Shown piece after piece: positions 27,400 through 36,234 of a stretch of 64,000 nt of DNA. The stretch is from Pseudohaliea rubra DSM 19751. GTDB taxonomy: Bacteria > Pseudomonadota > Gammaproteobacteria > Pseudomonadales > Halieaceae. A model generated the notes under the pieces. The model was given only the letters and a program-made list of their open reading frames with translations. It ran no database searches and was not told the origin of the DNA. The translations under genes were made by a program, and so were the position numbers. The stretch is taken from assembly GCF_000764025.1 (NCBI RefSeq), contig NZ_KN234755.1:1-64000 (forward strand). Direction: 5' to 3'. Every line of letters begins with the position of its first letter. Positions within the stretch are counted from its first letter, which is position 1.

Positions 27400-28257
27400 T
27401 CACGGTTGCCCTGCCTCGCCGGGCGGCAGCAGCCGCCAGCGTTCAGCATCGTCCGCGCGGGCCGCGCGTCCCTCCTGCTCGAGTTTTATCAGGTGTGCGG
27501 CCATGGACAACTTCGCCCAGCGGTGCATCGCCGGATCCACATCGTCATAGACCACTTTGACCAGCGCATCCGGGTCTGCTTCACCGAGGCGCTCGAGGCC
27601 ACCGACGACCCTGGCCTCGCGCAACAGGCGGTGGCGCACGAGCCGGTCAACCTCGCGCCGGCTGTCCTCGATCAGGGCGCCGTGCCCCGGCGCTATCACC
27701 TGCACCGGGTAATCGAGCAGCAGCTTCAGCGAGCGGATGTAGGCCGCCATATCGCCCCCCGGCGGAATAATCACCACCGTGGAGCCCTGCATGATGTGAT
27801 CGCCAGCGAAGAGCATGCCCTCTTCTTCCAGCAGCAGGCAGAAATGGTTGCTCACGTGCCCCGGCGTATGCAGGGCCAGCAGCGAGAGTTCATCGGTGAC
27901 CAGGCGCTGCTCGTGGACGAATTCCACGTCGGGGCGGAAGCTCTCGTCCTGGTGGTCATCGCCGTAGGGCAGCGCCCCGTGTACCTCGGCGCCGGTCGCC
28001 TCCGCCAACGCCTGCCAGGCCGGCGAATGGTCCGGGTGCGTATGCGTGCAAACGATGTAGCGGATCGGCCCCTCGGCGGCGGCGAGGATTGCGTCCACGT
28101 GCGCCGGGAGGGCCGGGCCCGGGTCCACGACAATGACGCTCTCCCGCCCGAGCAGGTAAGTGTTGGTGCCCGGGCCCGTCATGGGCCCCGGATTCGGCGC
28201 CACGAGCCGCGTCACCAGCGGCGAGAGGCGCTCCGGCTGTCCCGGGACCAGCGCCAC
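27400..28257 (-). CDS. Metallo-beta-lactamase-fold hydrolase (LACTB2-like)
   Basis: A 285-residue protein with the zinc motif CTHTHPDHSPAW at about 70 and later ligands in HTPGHVSNHFCL, FAGDHIMQGST and PGHGALIED. The N-terminal NPGPMTGPGTNTYLLGR is typical of the LACTB2-like subgroup, which has a C-terminal winged-helix tail (here ending AAHLIKLEQEGRA). The substrate is unknown; a thioester or RNA has been suggested for relatives. It lies between fabV (2 bp away) and the acyl-CoA ligase, suggesting an acyl-metabolism operon. Confidence 0.88.
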   Translation of the reverse strand: MALVPGQPERLSPLVTRLVAPNPGPMTGPGTNTYLLGRESVIVVDPGPALPAHVDAILAAAEGPIRYIVCTHTHPDHSPAWQALAEATGAEVHGALPYGDDHQDESFRPDVEFVHEQRLVTDELSLLALHTPGHVSNHFCLLLEEEGMLFAGDHIMQGSTVVIIPPGGDMAAYIRSLKLLLDYPVQVIAPGHGALIEDSRREVDRLVRHRLLREARVVGGLERLGEADPDALVKVVYDDVDPAMHRWAKLSMAAHLIKLEQEGRAARADDAERWRLLPPGEAGQP

Positions 28258-28259
28258 GG

Positions 28260-29456
28260 TCAGGACTCCAGCAACCCGGGGATCGGCTGCACCGGGTCGA
28301 CCTCGGCCTCGTAGTTCACGCCGGGCACCGCAAAGCCGAAGAGGCGCAGGAACTCCTGCCGGTAGCCGGCAAAATCCGACAGCTCATCGAGGGTATCGCT
28401 GTCGATGCGCGCCCAGAGTTCAGCGACCTCTGCCTGTACCGCCGGGTCCAGTTCGAGACGGTCGGCGCGCAGCCGGCCCTCGTCGTCCAGAAAAGGCTCA
28501 TCGCCGTAGAGTGACTCGCTGAACAGGCGATAGACCTGCTCGATGCAGCCTTCGTGAGTGCCGGCGGCCTTCATCACCCGGAACAGGATCGCCAGGTAAA
28601 TGGGCATGGCCGGGATCGCCGCGCTGGCCTGGGTGACCACCGCCTTGAGCACGGAGACCCGGGCATCGCCGCCGCGGGCAGCCAGGCGCTCGCGGATGGC
28701 GACGACCCGGCGATCGAGATCCTGCTTCGCGGCGCCGATGGTGCCATGCCAGTAAATATCCCAGGTGATCTGCTCGCCGATGTAGGTATAGGCCGTGGTC
28801 CTGCAACCATCGGCCAGCACACCGGCGTCGTCCAGGGCCTCGATCCAGTACTGCCAGTCCTCGCCGCCCATGACCGCCACCGTGTGGTCGATCTCTTCCT
28901 GCGTGGCAGCCTCGAGGTGGAAGTCCTGGATCTCGCCCTTGTCCGTATTGATGCCCTTCTGGGTAGTGTCCTTGCCGATGGGCTTCAAGGTCGAGGTATG
29001 CAGTTCGCCGCTGACCGGGTGCTTGCGACGCGGCGCAGCGAGGCTGTAGACGACGAGGTCGACGCTGCCGAGGTGTTCGCGGATCGCCGCGATCGTCTGC
29101 GCCTTGAGTTCGCTCGAGAAGGCGTCACCGTTGATACTCCAGGCGCCGAGGCCTGCCGCTTCAGCCTCGGCGTGGAACGCCGCCGAGTTGTACCACCCCG
29201 CCGTGCCGGGCTTGCGCTCCGTGCCGGCTTTTTCGAAGAAGATGCCCAGCGTGTCGGCCCCGGAGCCAAAGGCGGCCGTAATGCGCGAGGCGAGGCCATA
29301 GCCCGTGGATGCACCGATCACCAGCACCCGCTTCGGTCCCTTCGGCAGCGCGCCCTGCGCCTGCACGAACTCGATCTGGGCGCGTACATTGGCAGCGCAA
29401 CCGGCCGGGTGCGTGGTGGTGCATAGAAAGCCCCGGACCTTCGGCTTGATGATCAT
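28260..29456 (-). CDS. fabV: Trans-2-enoyl-ACP reductase FabV
   Basis: NADH-dependent enoyl reductase of 398 residues, normal FabV length; it catalyses the last step of the fatty-acid elongation cycle and is naturally less sensitive to triclosan in studied members. It begins [20 protein letters not shown]. The nucleotide-binding motif is [15 protein letters not shown], and the Y-x8-K catalytic pair is in [10 protein letters not shown]. The start at ATG 29456 has GGGAGC upstream. First gene of a probable fabV-MBL-ligase operon. No fabI is seen in the window. Confidence 0.96.
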   Translation of the reverse strand: MIIKPKVRGFLCTTTHPAGCAANVRAQIEFVQAQGALPKGPKRVLVIGASTGYGLASRITAAFGSGADTLGIFFEKAGTERKPGTAGWYNSAAFHAEAEAAGLGAWSINGDAFSSELKAQTIAAIREHLGSVDLVVYSLAAPRRKHPVSGELHTSTLKPIGKDTTQKGINTDKGEIQDFHLEAATQEEIDHTVAVMGGEDWQYWIEALDDAGVLADGCRTTAYTYIGEQITWDIYWHGTIGAAKQDLDRRVVAIRERLAARGGDARVSVLKAVVTQASAAIPAMPIYLAILFRVMKAAGTHEGCIEQVYRLFSESLYGDEPFLDDEGRLRADRLELDPAVQAEVAELWARIDSDTLDELSDFAGYRQEFLRLFGFAVPGVNYEAEVDPVQPIPGLLES

Positions 29457-29510
29457 GCGATGCTCCCTGATTCCCGCGATCAAAACGCCGAAAGTCTAGC
29501 ACGGTCGCCG

Positions 29511-31280
29511 CTAGCGGTGGTCCGGCAGATTGGTGATCCACACTGTCTGATAGGGCGCCAGCGTCACCTGCTCCACGCGGGACTGGAAGGGGCGGCCGGT
29601 GAGCAGGTCCTGCCAGGCTTCCGTGTCGATGAGGTTGATGTCGGCCAGATTGAGGGTCTGCGCAAGGGCGCTGACGTTGCTGATGCAGAAGATGCTCTGG
29701 CGGCGGTCGGCGCTCTGGCGCCAGAAGCCGAACAGCTGACAGCCCAGGTGCAGGGTGAACTGGGTGGCATTCGGGTGGAAGGCCGCCTGCCGCTGGCGGA
29801 TCTCCAGAAGCTCCAGCATGCCCCGGTGCACCACCCCGTGCTCGCTGGTGGGGTCAGCAAGCGCCTCCTCCAGCTCGGCCAGGTTCCACTGGTGCCGGTT
29901 GATGGAGCGCGGGTGACCCGTCTCCTCGACCCGCTCGTGATCGTTGTGGGTGGCGAGCAGGCTGTGCAGGTAGATACCGGGAATGCCCTCAAGGCCGAGC
30001 ATGATCGCATGGGCGCAGAGGAAGCGCGGGATGTTGTGTTCGTCCGGCCCCTCCACGGTGCCCTGGAGCGCATCGAAAAGCGCGATATTGATTTCATAGG
30101 GCTTGCTTTCACCGTCGGCGAGGCGCCGGTAGGACACATGGCCGCCGAAGCGGCGCATGGTGCCGATGAGTGCCTGCAGTTCATCCTCGGAAAGGAGCCC
30201 CTCGGCGGGCCGCAGACCGATGCCGTCGTGGGAGGCGATGAAGTTGAAATAGGCCGTGCCGTGCTGCGGCGGCGGCATACTCATCATCCACTGCTTGAGA
30301 TAGGTGCAGTCTCCCGTCACTAGCGTATTGAGGAGCAGCGGCGGCAGGGAGAAATTGTAGACGCAGTGGGCCTCGTTGCCGTTGCCGAAGTAGGACAGGT
30401 TCTCCTGGTTCGGGATGTTCGTCTCGGTAATCAGCATGGCGTCCGGGCGCGCATGGGACACCAGAGTGCGCAGGAGCCGGACGACCTCGTGGGTCTCATC
30501 GAGGTTAAGGCAGCTGGTACCCGGCACCTTCCAGAGGAAAGCGATGGCGTCGAGGCGGAAAATGCGCACACCGTTGTCGAGGTAGTAGCGCACGATGCGC
30601 ACCATCTCGGCCAGCACCCGGGGATTACGGAAATCGAGGTCCACCTGATCCGGGCTGAAGGTACACCACACGTGGCGCGGGCCATCCACAGCCTGCACTT
30701 CGCGCAGCAGCGGGGTCGTTCGCGGGCGCACCACCGCCTCCAGATCCGTAGCCGGGGCCGCGGTGACAAAGAAGCCCCGTCCCGGGTCGCGATTGTTCAG
30801 GAAATTGCGGAACCACTCGCCCTCGGCAGAGCAGTGATTGATGACCAGATCGGCCATGAGATCGTACTTGTCGGCAATGGCCTGGATGTCTTCCCAGTCG
30901 CCGAGTTCCTCGTTGACGCTCAGGTAATCGAGCACGGCAAAGCCGTCGTCGGAACTGTAGGGATAGAACGGCAGAATATGCACGCCGGAGACCCGGCCCT
31001 GGAGGTAGCGGTCGAGGAAGTGCTTCAGTGTGCGCAGCGGTGGTTCGCCCGGAGCGAGGATGGAGCCGCCGTAGCTGAGGACCAGGGCATCCCCCTGGTC
31101 CCACTGGTTGACGTGAGTCGGCGGCGCCGGCGTATCGCTCGCAAGGCGCATGATGGCGAGGAGCTCCTCCGCCAACGCCGGACAGTCAGGCCCCGGCTCG
31201 ACCTCCCGGTAGATGAAGGCAAGGTGCTGGGCGACGCGCTCGCAGAGCGTCAGCGTCTGGTCGCTGCTGCCGGTCCGCAT
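29511..31280 (-). CDS. GH13_18 phosphorylase, probably glucosylglycerate phosphorylase
   Basis: A 589-residue glycoside phosphorylase of the sucrose-phosphorylase-like subfamily GH13_18. The motif [20 protein letters not shown] is diagnostic. The nucleophile is D244 in [12 protein letters not shown], the acid/base E286 in [12 protein letters not shown], and the third carboxylate is in [12 protein letters not shown]. Family members cleave sucrose, sucrose-6-phosphate or glucosylglycerate with phosphate. The next genes encode GpgS, a matching phosphatase and a glycerate kinase, so glucosylglycerate (giving glucose-1-phosphate and glycerate) is the likely substrate. It starts one base after the gpgS stop. 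Confidence 0.88.
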   Translation of the reverse strand: MRTGSSDQTLTLCERVAQHLAFIYREVEPGPDCPALAEELLAIMRLASDTPAPPTHVNQWDQGDALVLSYGGSILAPGEPPLRTLKHFLDRYLQGRVSGVHILPFYPYSSDDGFAVLDYLSVNEELGDWEDIQAIADKYDLMADLVINHCSAEGEWFRNFLNNRDPGRGFFVTAAPATDLEAVVRPRTTPLLREVQAVDGPRHVWCTFSPDQVDLDFRNPRVLAEMVRIVRYYLDNGVRIFRLDAIAFLWKVPGTSCLNLDETHEVVRLLRTLVSHARPDAMLITETNIPNQENLSYFGNGNEAHCVYNFSLPPLLLNTLVTGDCTYLKQWMMSMPPPQHGTAYFNFIASHDGIGLRPAEGLLSEDELQALIGTMRRFGGHVSYRRLADGESKPYEINIALFDALQGTVEGPDEHNIPRFLCAHAIMLGLEGIPGIYLHSLLATHNDHERVEETGHPRSINRHQWNLAELEEALADPTSEHGVVHRGMLELLEIRQRQAAFHPNATQFTLHLGCQLFGFWRQSADRRQSIFCISNVSALAQTLNLADINLIDTEAWQDLLTGRPFQSRVEQVTLAPYQTVWITNLPDHR

Positions 31281-31281
31281 A

Positions 31282-32508
31282 TCAATGACCGGCTACCTCG
31301 CGGTTATCGAGCTCCACGGCCTCGTTGAGCCGGTCGAGGACATCGGGCATGGCGCTGCTCACCCGCGACCAGCTGGGGATGAAGGGGCGCTCCTTGGGTC
31401 GGGCCAGGAAGGCCTCCCCCGCCTTCATGATGTTGTCGGCAAACAGCTCCACGGCCTTTTCTTCCTGGTGGATATCGAAGTCCAGGCCGTTCATGAGCGC
31501 GTCCGTGTTGTACGTCTCCACAAAGTCGAGGGCGATGCGGTAATAGGTCGCCTTCACGGAGCGGAAGGTCTCGGGGCTCAGGATCACCCCGCGGGTGGCA
31601 AGCTTGCGGAACAGCGCCTTGGCGATATCGATGGACATGCGCGACAGACCGTCGCGGTCGTTGTTCGCCGACAGGGCCTGGTGCTTGTGGTCATAGCTGT
31701 CGGCGATATCCACCTGGCAGAGGCGGTTGTTCGCATAATTGCGGTACATCTCCGAGAGCACGCCGATCTCCAGGCCCCAGTCGCTGGGGATGCGCAGGTC
31801 CCGAAGTACGTCTCGGCGGAAGGAGAACTCGCCGGCAAGCGGATAACGGAAGCTGTCCATGTACTCGAGATAGTCCACCTCGCCCACGGTTTTCTTCAGG
31901 GCGCGGAGGAGCGGCGTGACCAGCAGCCGACTGACCCTGCCGTTGATACGGCCGCCTGCCACGCGCGCATAGAAGCCTTTGCAGAACTCGTAATTGAACT
32001 GCGGGTGCGCCACCGGGTAGATGAGCCGGGCCAGCAGGTGTCGGTCGTAGGTGGTGATGTCGCAGTCGTGGAGGGCGATGGACTCCGCCCGGCCCGTTGC
32101 CAGAATGTAACCCATGCAGTACCAGACGTTGCGACCCTTGCCCATCTCCCGCGGCGCGAGGTCCAGGGCGCGCAGCTCCTCGTCCAGAGCCATGAGTCGC
32201 GGGCCGTCGTGCCAGAGGATCCGGTGCTCCTGGGGCAGGCAGGAAAAGAACCGGTGCGCGTGACGGAATTGCTCCGCATCGGCCCGGTCGAGGCCGATCA
32301 CTACCTGGTTGAGGTAGGGCACGGCCGCAAGGTGCTCGACAATCCGCGGCAGGGCCTCCCCCTCGAGCTCCGAATACAGCGAGGGCAGCAGCAGCCCCAG
32401 CGGCCGCTTGCGCGAGAACGCGAGCAGCTCCGCCTCGAGTTCCGCGACCGGTCGCCGGGAAAGGTTGTGCAAGGTGGTGATGATGCCGTTCTGGTAGAAG
32501 TCGCCCAT
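31282..32508 (-). CDS. gpgS: Glucosyl-3-phosphoglycerate synthase (GT81-like)
   Basis: A retaining glycosyltransferase of 408 residues that transfers glucose from NDP-glucose to 3-phosphoglycerate, the first step of glucosylglycerate synthesis. It starts [20 protein letters not shown]. The metal-binding DxD is in [20 protein letters not shown], with an acceptor-site region [20 protein letters not shown] and the family stretch [20 protein letters not shown]. It lies between a phosphorylase and a HAD phosphatase of the same pathway, with 7 bp to the phosphatase gene. Confidence 0.88.
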   Translation of the reverse strand: MGDFYQNGIITTLHNLSRRPVAELEAELLAFSRKRPLGLLLPSLYSELEGEALPRIVEHLAAVPYLNQVVIGLDRADAEQFRHAHRFFSCLPQEHRILWHDGPRLMALDEELRALDLAPREMGKGRNVWYCMGYILATGRAESIALHDCDITTYDRHLLARLIYPVAHPQFNYEFCKGFYARVAGGRINGRVSRLLVTPLLRALKKTVGEVDYLEYMDSFRYPLAGEFSFRRDVLRDLRIPSDWGLEIGVLSEMYRNYANNRLCQVDIADSYDHKHQALSANNDRDGLSRMSIDIAKALFRKLATRGVILSPETFRSVKATYYRIALDFVETYNTDALMNGLDFDIHQEEKAVELFADNIMKAGEAFLARPKERPFIPSWSRVSSAMPDVLDRLNEAVELDNREVAGH

Positions 32509-32515
32509 GCTCTCG

Positions 32516-33400
32516 CTAGCTGTCCTGTGTTACCAAACCGTGCTCACACAGCCACTGCGTGACGCCTTCTGCCCAGCCTGCGGGACCCTCGGCGTCGCTG
32601 CACAGGACCCCCCCGGCGCGCTGGAGCGGCGGCAGGTCGCGGTCCGGTGCCCGCACCAGGAGCGCCGTTTCGGCGCTCTCCAGCATCGGCACGTCATTGG
32701 CACCGTCGCCGGCGGCGAGGTCCTTAATATGTCGGATGCCGCGGGCCATGGCAAATTGCTTCCGGAGCCAGCGCAGGGCCTCACCCTTGTCCGCCTCACC
32801 GCCGAGACTGTAGAAGCGCCCACCGCGGCTGACCCGGGCGCCGCCGGCGGCACAGGCGGCGAGGAACGCATCGAGCCCGGCCCGGTCACCGCGCCACTGG
32901 ACCGGTTCACTGTATTCGCGGGCGTTGGCGAGCGCCGCCTTTGCCTCCGACAGGCCGGTCATGGCGGCAATACCCGCCTCACCGGCACGGGCAAAATACT
33001 CGAACTGCCCGGGGAAATCCGCCGCGATCTGCTCCAGCAGCGCCACCCAGCGCGCCCGCGGAGCAGCCAGCTCACGCACCCAGTAGCCGTCGCGCAGCAC
33101 TGTTCCGGCGGGCTGCGCGAGGAAGTAACCCTCGGGGATGAAGACTGCGGCGCCGTTCTCGACCACAAAAGGATGCCCGTTGGCGAGGCGGCGGCGCAGG
33201 GCCACGACCTCGGCGCGGGTCTTGCTCGAAACGAACACCAGGGGAATGGCCAGCACATCCAGCAGATCGATGGCCGGCTGTGCGGCGGCATGGCTGTAGC
33301 TGTCATGATCGAGGAGCGTGCCATCGAGATCGGAGAATACGAGGAAAGCCGTGCTGGCAGCGTCGACGTCTCCGGCGGTATTGCTGGCAGTGGTCATCAT
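32516..33400 (-). CDS. HAD phosphatase, mannosyl/glucosyl-3-phosphoglycerate phosphatase family
   Basis: A 294-residue HAD-superfamily enzyme of the MPGP/YedP group. The catalytic Asp pair D24/D26 is in FSDLDGTLLDHDSYSHAAA. Motif II is VFVSSKTRAEV and motif IV is GDGANDVPMLESAETALLVR. It would remove the phosphate from glucosyl-3-phosphoglycerate made by the adjacent GpgS, giving glucosylglycerate, an osmolyte. It sits between gpgS and a glycerate kinase gene with gaps of a few bases. Confidence 0.88.
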   Translation of the reverse strand: MMTTASNTAGDVDAASTAFLVFSDLDGTLLDHDSYSHAAAQPAIDLLDVLAIPLVFVSSKTRAEVVALRRRLANGHPFVVENGAAVFIPEGYFLAQPAGTVLRDGYWVRELAAPRARWVALLEQIAADFPGQFEYFARAGEAGIAAMTGLSEAKAALANAREYSEPVQWRGDRAGLDAFLAACAAGGARVSRGGRFYSLGGEADKGEALRWLRKQFAMARGIRHIKDLAAGDGANDVPMLESAETALLVRAPDRDLPPLQRAGGVLCSDAEGPAGWAEGVTQWLCEHGLVTQDS

Positions 33401-33403
33401 CAG

Positions 33404-34339
33404 TTACAGGCCTCTGGCATTGACGATCTGCCGGTCATTATCCAGCGAGAAGATGACATCCATATGGCCCGGCAGTTCATGGAGGCAGTGACGGGTCAGG
33501 CGCTCGAAATGCTGCACAAAGCGCGCCACGTCGTCGTCATCCATCACCGCTGCTGCGGCCCCCGCGCGCGCGCGGAGCTTGTGTTCCTGCTCCAGACGCC
33601 AGCGATAAACACAGGCAAAGGAAGGCGCATGCAGCATCACCCAGCGGTCGACGTCACCATAAAGCGGGAGAAAGGCATCGTGCAGGGCCTCGTTGACGTG
33701 CCGGCGCCAGCGGCCATCGCGGTCCTCCGTTGCCTCGAGGCTATTCACCGGGACCCGCAGCGCCGCCTCCGACTGCGGTCGGGCGCCGAGACACCAGCCT
33801 TCGAGGAGGACCACCGCAACCGGCGCAGGGACACGGTCCCAGCGGGCCTGCGGCGCGCGATCATCGAGGGCTTTGTCGAAGCGCGGCACGTGAACCACGC
33901 TGGTGCTTCCCCGCCCCAGAAGGTTCCCCAGGGTCTCGCGGAGCAGGGGAATATCGTGGGTCCCCGGTACGCCACGGGTCGCGAACAGCGGATGGACCCT
34001 CGAGGCGAGAACAGCGCGCTCCGCCCGGGTGAGGTAGAAGTCGTCGAGGGAAAGAGCAAGAGCCGGCAGCCTCTGCTCCTCGCAGAGCGCCTGCACCAGC
34101 CAGGCGCAGCAGGTGCTCTTGCCCGAGCCCTGGCTGCCGTTGACGCCGACCAGCAGCGGCCGTCCGCTCTCGCGGTGCGCCGAGGCCAGCTGTGCGGCAA
34201 GGGGGGCAAAATAACGCCGGGCCTGCGCGGCATAGGCCGGCGGCAGACCTTCAGCAGCCAGCCAGTCCCGCTCCCAGGACCCTCCCGGTTGATCAGTCTC
34301 TGTCACGGCCCTCGTCCCGGTCATCCGCCTTCTGCCCAT
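33404..34339 (-). CDS. Glycerate kinase of the P-loop (GLYK-like) family
   Basis: A kinase of about 311 residues with Walker A VNGSQGSGKSTCCAWLVQAL and the downstream LSLDDFYLTRAERAVLA, plus VVLLEGWCLGARPQ, the pattern of plant/cyanobacterial-type D-glycerate 3-kinases and YggC/UPF relatives. It would convert glycerate released from glucosylglycerate into 3-phosphoglycerate, which GpgS also uses, closing a cycle. The start is uncertain: ATG 34339, or ATG 34324 with AGAAGG close upstream. Confidence 0.82.
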   Translation of the reverse strand: MGRRRMTGTRAVTETDQPGGSWERDWLAAEGLPPAYAAQARRYFAPLAAQLASAHRESGRPLLVGVNGSQGSGKSTCCAWLVQALCEEQRLPALALSLDDFYLTRAERAVLASRVHPLFATRGVPGTHDIPLLRETLGNLLGRGSTSVVHVPRFDKALDDRAPQARWDRVPAPVAVVLLEGWCLGARPQSEAALRVPVNSLEATEDRDGRWRRHVNEALHDAFLPLYGDVDRWVMLHAPSFACVYRWRLEQEHKLRARAGAAAAVMDDDDVARFVQHFERLTRHCLHELPGHMDVIFSLDNDRQIVNARGL

Positions 34340-34402
34340 GCTACCCGCGTTGCGGCTGGGAGCGTGAGGGCAGGAAACGTGCCAGGGGCCGCTGCCCCGA
34401 GC

Positions 34403-36208
34403 TCAGAGCAGGAGTCGGCGGATATCCCCGAGGAGGCCGAGCAGCGTTTCCATGAAGCGCCCGGCGTCACCGCCGTTGATCACCCGGTGGTCGTAGGACA
34501 GGCTCAGGGGCAGAAGGGTCCGCGGCTGGAAGGAGCTGCCGTCCCAGGCCGGCTGCACCCCCGCCCGGCCGACGCCGAGGATGGCGACTTCCGGCGTATT
34601 GATGATCGGCGTGAAACCGCGACCGCCCATGCTGCCCAGGCTGGATACGGTAAAGCATCCGCCCTGCATGTCCGCCGGCTTGAGCTTGCGCTCCCGGGCC
34701 AGTTCCGCCATTGCCAGCACTTCCTCGGCAAGCTCCCAGAGTGACTTGCGGTCGACATCCCGGAGCACGGGCACCATGAGCCCCACCGGCGTGTCGACGG
34801 CCATGCCGATGTGCACATAATCCTTGTAGGTAAGCGCATTGCCGCCGTCGGAGAGCGATGCATTGAACTTCGGATGGGCGCGGAGCGCCGCGGCGCAGGC
34901 CTTGAGGAGGAACGGCAGGGGCGTCAGGCGCGTGCCGCGCCCGGCCGCCTCTTCCTTCAGCGAGCGGCGGAAGCCTTCGAGCTCGGTGATATCCGCATCG
35001 TCAAAATGCGTGACATGGGGCACGTTCAGCCAGCTGCGCTGCATGTTCGCAGCGGTGAGCCTGTCCAGCTTGCTGCGCTCTTCCACGGTCACCGGGCCGA
35101 AGGCCGCAAAATCCACCTCCGGTATGGGCGGCACACCCGCCCCCGCGGCCGGTGCAGGGCCCTCTTTCAGCGTTTTCTGCACGTAGCCCTGTAGGTCTTC
35201 CTTGAGGATGCGTCCCCGCGGGCCGCTGCCGCTCACCCGGCCGAGTTCCACGCCGAATTCCCTCGCCAGCTTGCGTACCGCCGGCCCGGCGTAGACGTCG
35301 CGCTCCGGCGGCGCAACGGTCCCGGCGGGCGCAGAAGTCGGCGCAACGGTCTCCCGGGGTCCGGCACCGCTGCCCCCGACCTCGGAGATCGCCGCTGGCG
35401 CTTCGGACGCTTTCGGCGCCGGGGGCCCGGCACCTTCGCCGCGATCGTCCTTCCCGGCCGCCGGTGCACGTTCTTCTTCGCTTTCGCGCCCGGGTGCCTG
35501 GACCGTACCGGCCGCCGCCGCCGACGCCGGACTTGCCCTGCGCAGCCGCAGCAGCAGATCACCTTCGCCGACCGTTCCTCCGGCCTCGACAAGGAGCTCG
35601 ACAACCTCGCCGGCAGCCGGCGAGGGGACTTCCATGGACGCTTTGTCCGATTCAAGCACGACGAGGCTGTCGCCTTCCTCGACGGTGTCACCCACAGTGA
35701 CGGCAACCTCGACGAGGTCCACGGGGTCGTCCGAACCGATATCGGGAACCGGCACGTCAATGACCTCCCGGCTCAGCTCATCCTCCGCGCGCGCAGGTGC
35801 AGTTTCTTCGGCGCTATCAGCTCCGGAGGGAGCGCTGGGGGCGGTATCAGCTCCGGAGGGAGCGCTGTCCGCCGCTTCTGCCGGGGCGGCGTCCTCACCA
35901 CGCCCGGCGTCGCTGCCGTCCTCAGCCTCACGGCGCGCGGGCTCGCCGCCCGCTGAGCCGCTTTCAGCGGCCGCGGTCTCAACCCAGGCGATCGGGTCGC
36001 CCTCGGCAAGCTGATCGCCCTCCTTGACCAGCAGCTCCACAAGCCTGCCCGCGATCGTCGAGGGGATCTCCATGGAGGCCTTGTCCGACTCAAGGACGAT
36101 CAGCCCCTGTTCTTCCTCAATACTGTCGCCGGCCCCTACCAGCAATTCCACAACCTCCGCGGCCTCAGCACCGCCGATATCGGGAACGAATACCTGTTCT
36201 TTCGCCAC
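34403..36208 (-). CDS. aceF: Pyruvate dehydrogenase E2, dihydrolipoamide acetyltransferase
   Basis: E2 core of 601 residues. Two N-terminal lipoyl domains each carry the lipoylation motif VLESDKASMEIP or VLESDKASMEVP. They are joined by Ala/Glu/Asp/Ser-rich linkers, whose DNA contains a short duplicated stretch at about 35810-35870 encoding SAPSGAD-type repeats. A peripheral subunit-binding domain (AGPAVRKLAREFGVELGRVS) comes next. The catalytic domain ends with SLSYDHRVINGGDAGRFMET, the acetyltransferase His motif. It lies 26 bp after aceE. No lpd gene is in the window. Confidence 0.96.
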   Translation of the reverse strand: MAKEQVFVPDIGGAEAAEVVELLVGAGDSIEEEQGLIVLESDKASMEIPSTIAGRLVELLVKEGDQLAEGDPIAWVETAAAESGSAGGEPARREAEDGSDAGRGEDAAPAEAADSAPSGADTAPSAPSGADSAEETAPARAEDELSREVIDVPVPDIGSDDPVDLVEVAVTVGDTVEEGDSLVVLESDKASMEVPSPAAGEVVELLVEAGGTVGEGDLLLRLRRASPASAAAAGTVQAPGRESEEERAPAAGKDDRGEGAGPPAPKASEAPAAISEVGGSGAGPRETVAPTSAPAGTVAPPERDVYAGPAVRKLAREFGVELGRVSGSGPRGRILKEDLQGYVQKTLKEGPAPAAGAGVPPIPEVDFAAFGPVTVEERSKLDRLTAANMQRSWLNVPHVTHFDDADITELEGFRRSLKEEAAGRGTRLTPLPFLLKACAAALRAHPKFNASLSDGGNALTYKDYVHIGMAVDTPVGLMVPVLRDVDRKSLWELAEEVLAMAELARERKLKPADMQGGCFTVSSLGSMGGRGFTPIINTPEVAILGVGRAGVQPAWDGSSFQPRTLLPLSLSYDHRVINGGDAGRFMETLLGLLGDIRRLLL

Positions 36209-36234
36209 CTAACGCTCCTGCTTCTGACTGGCCC

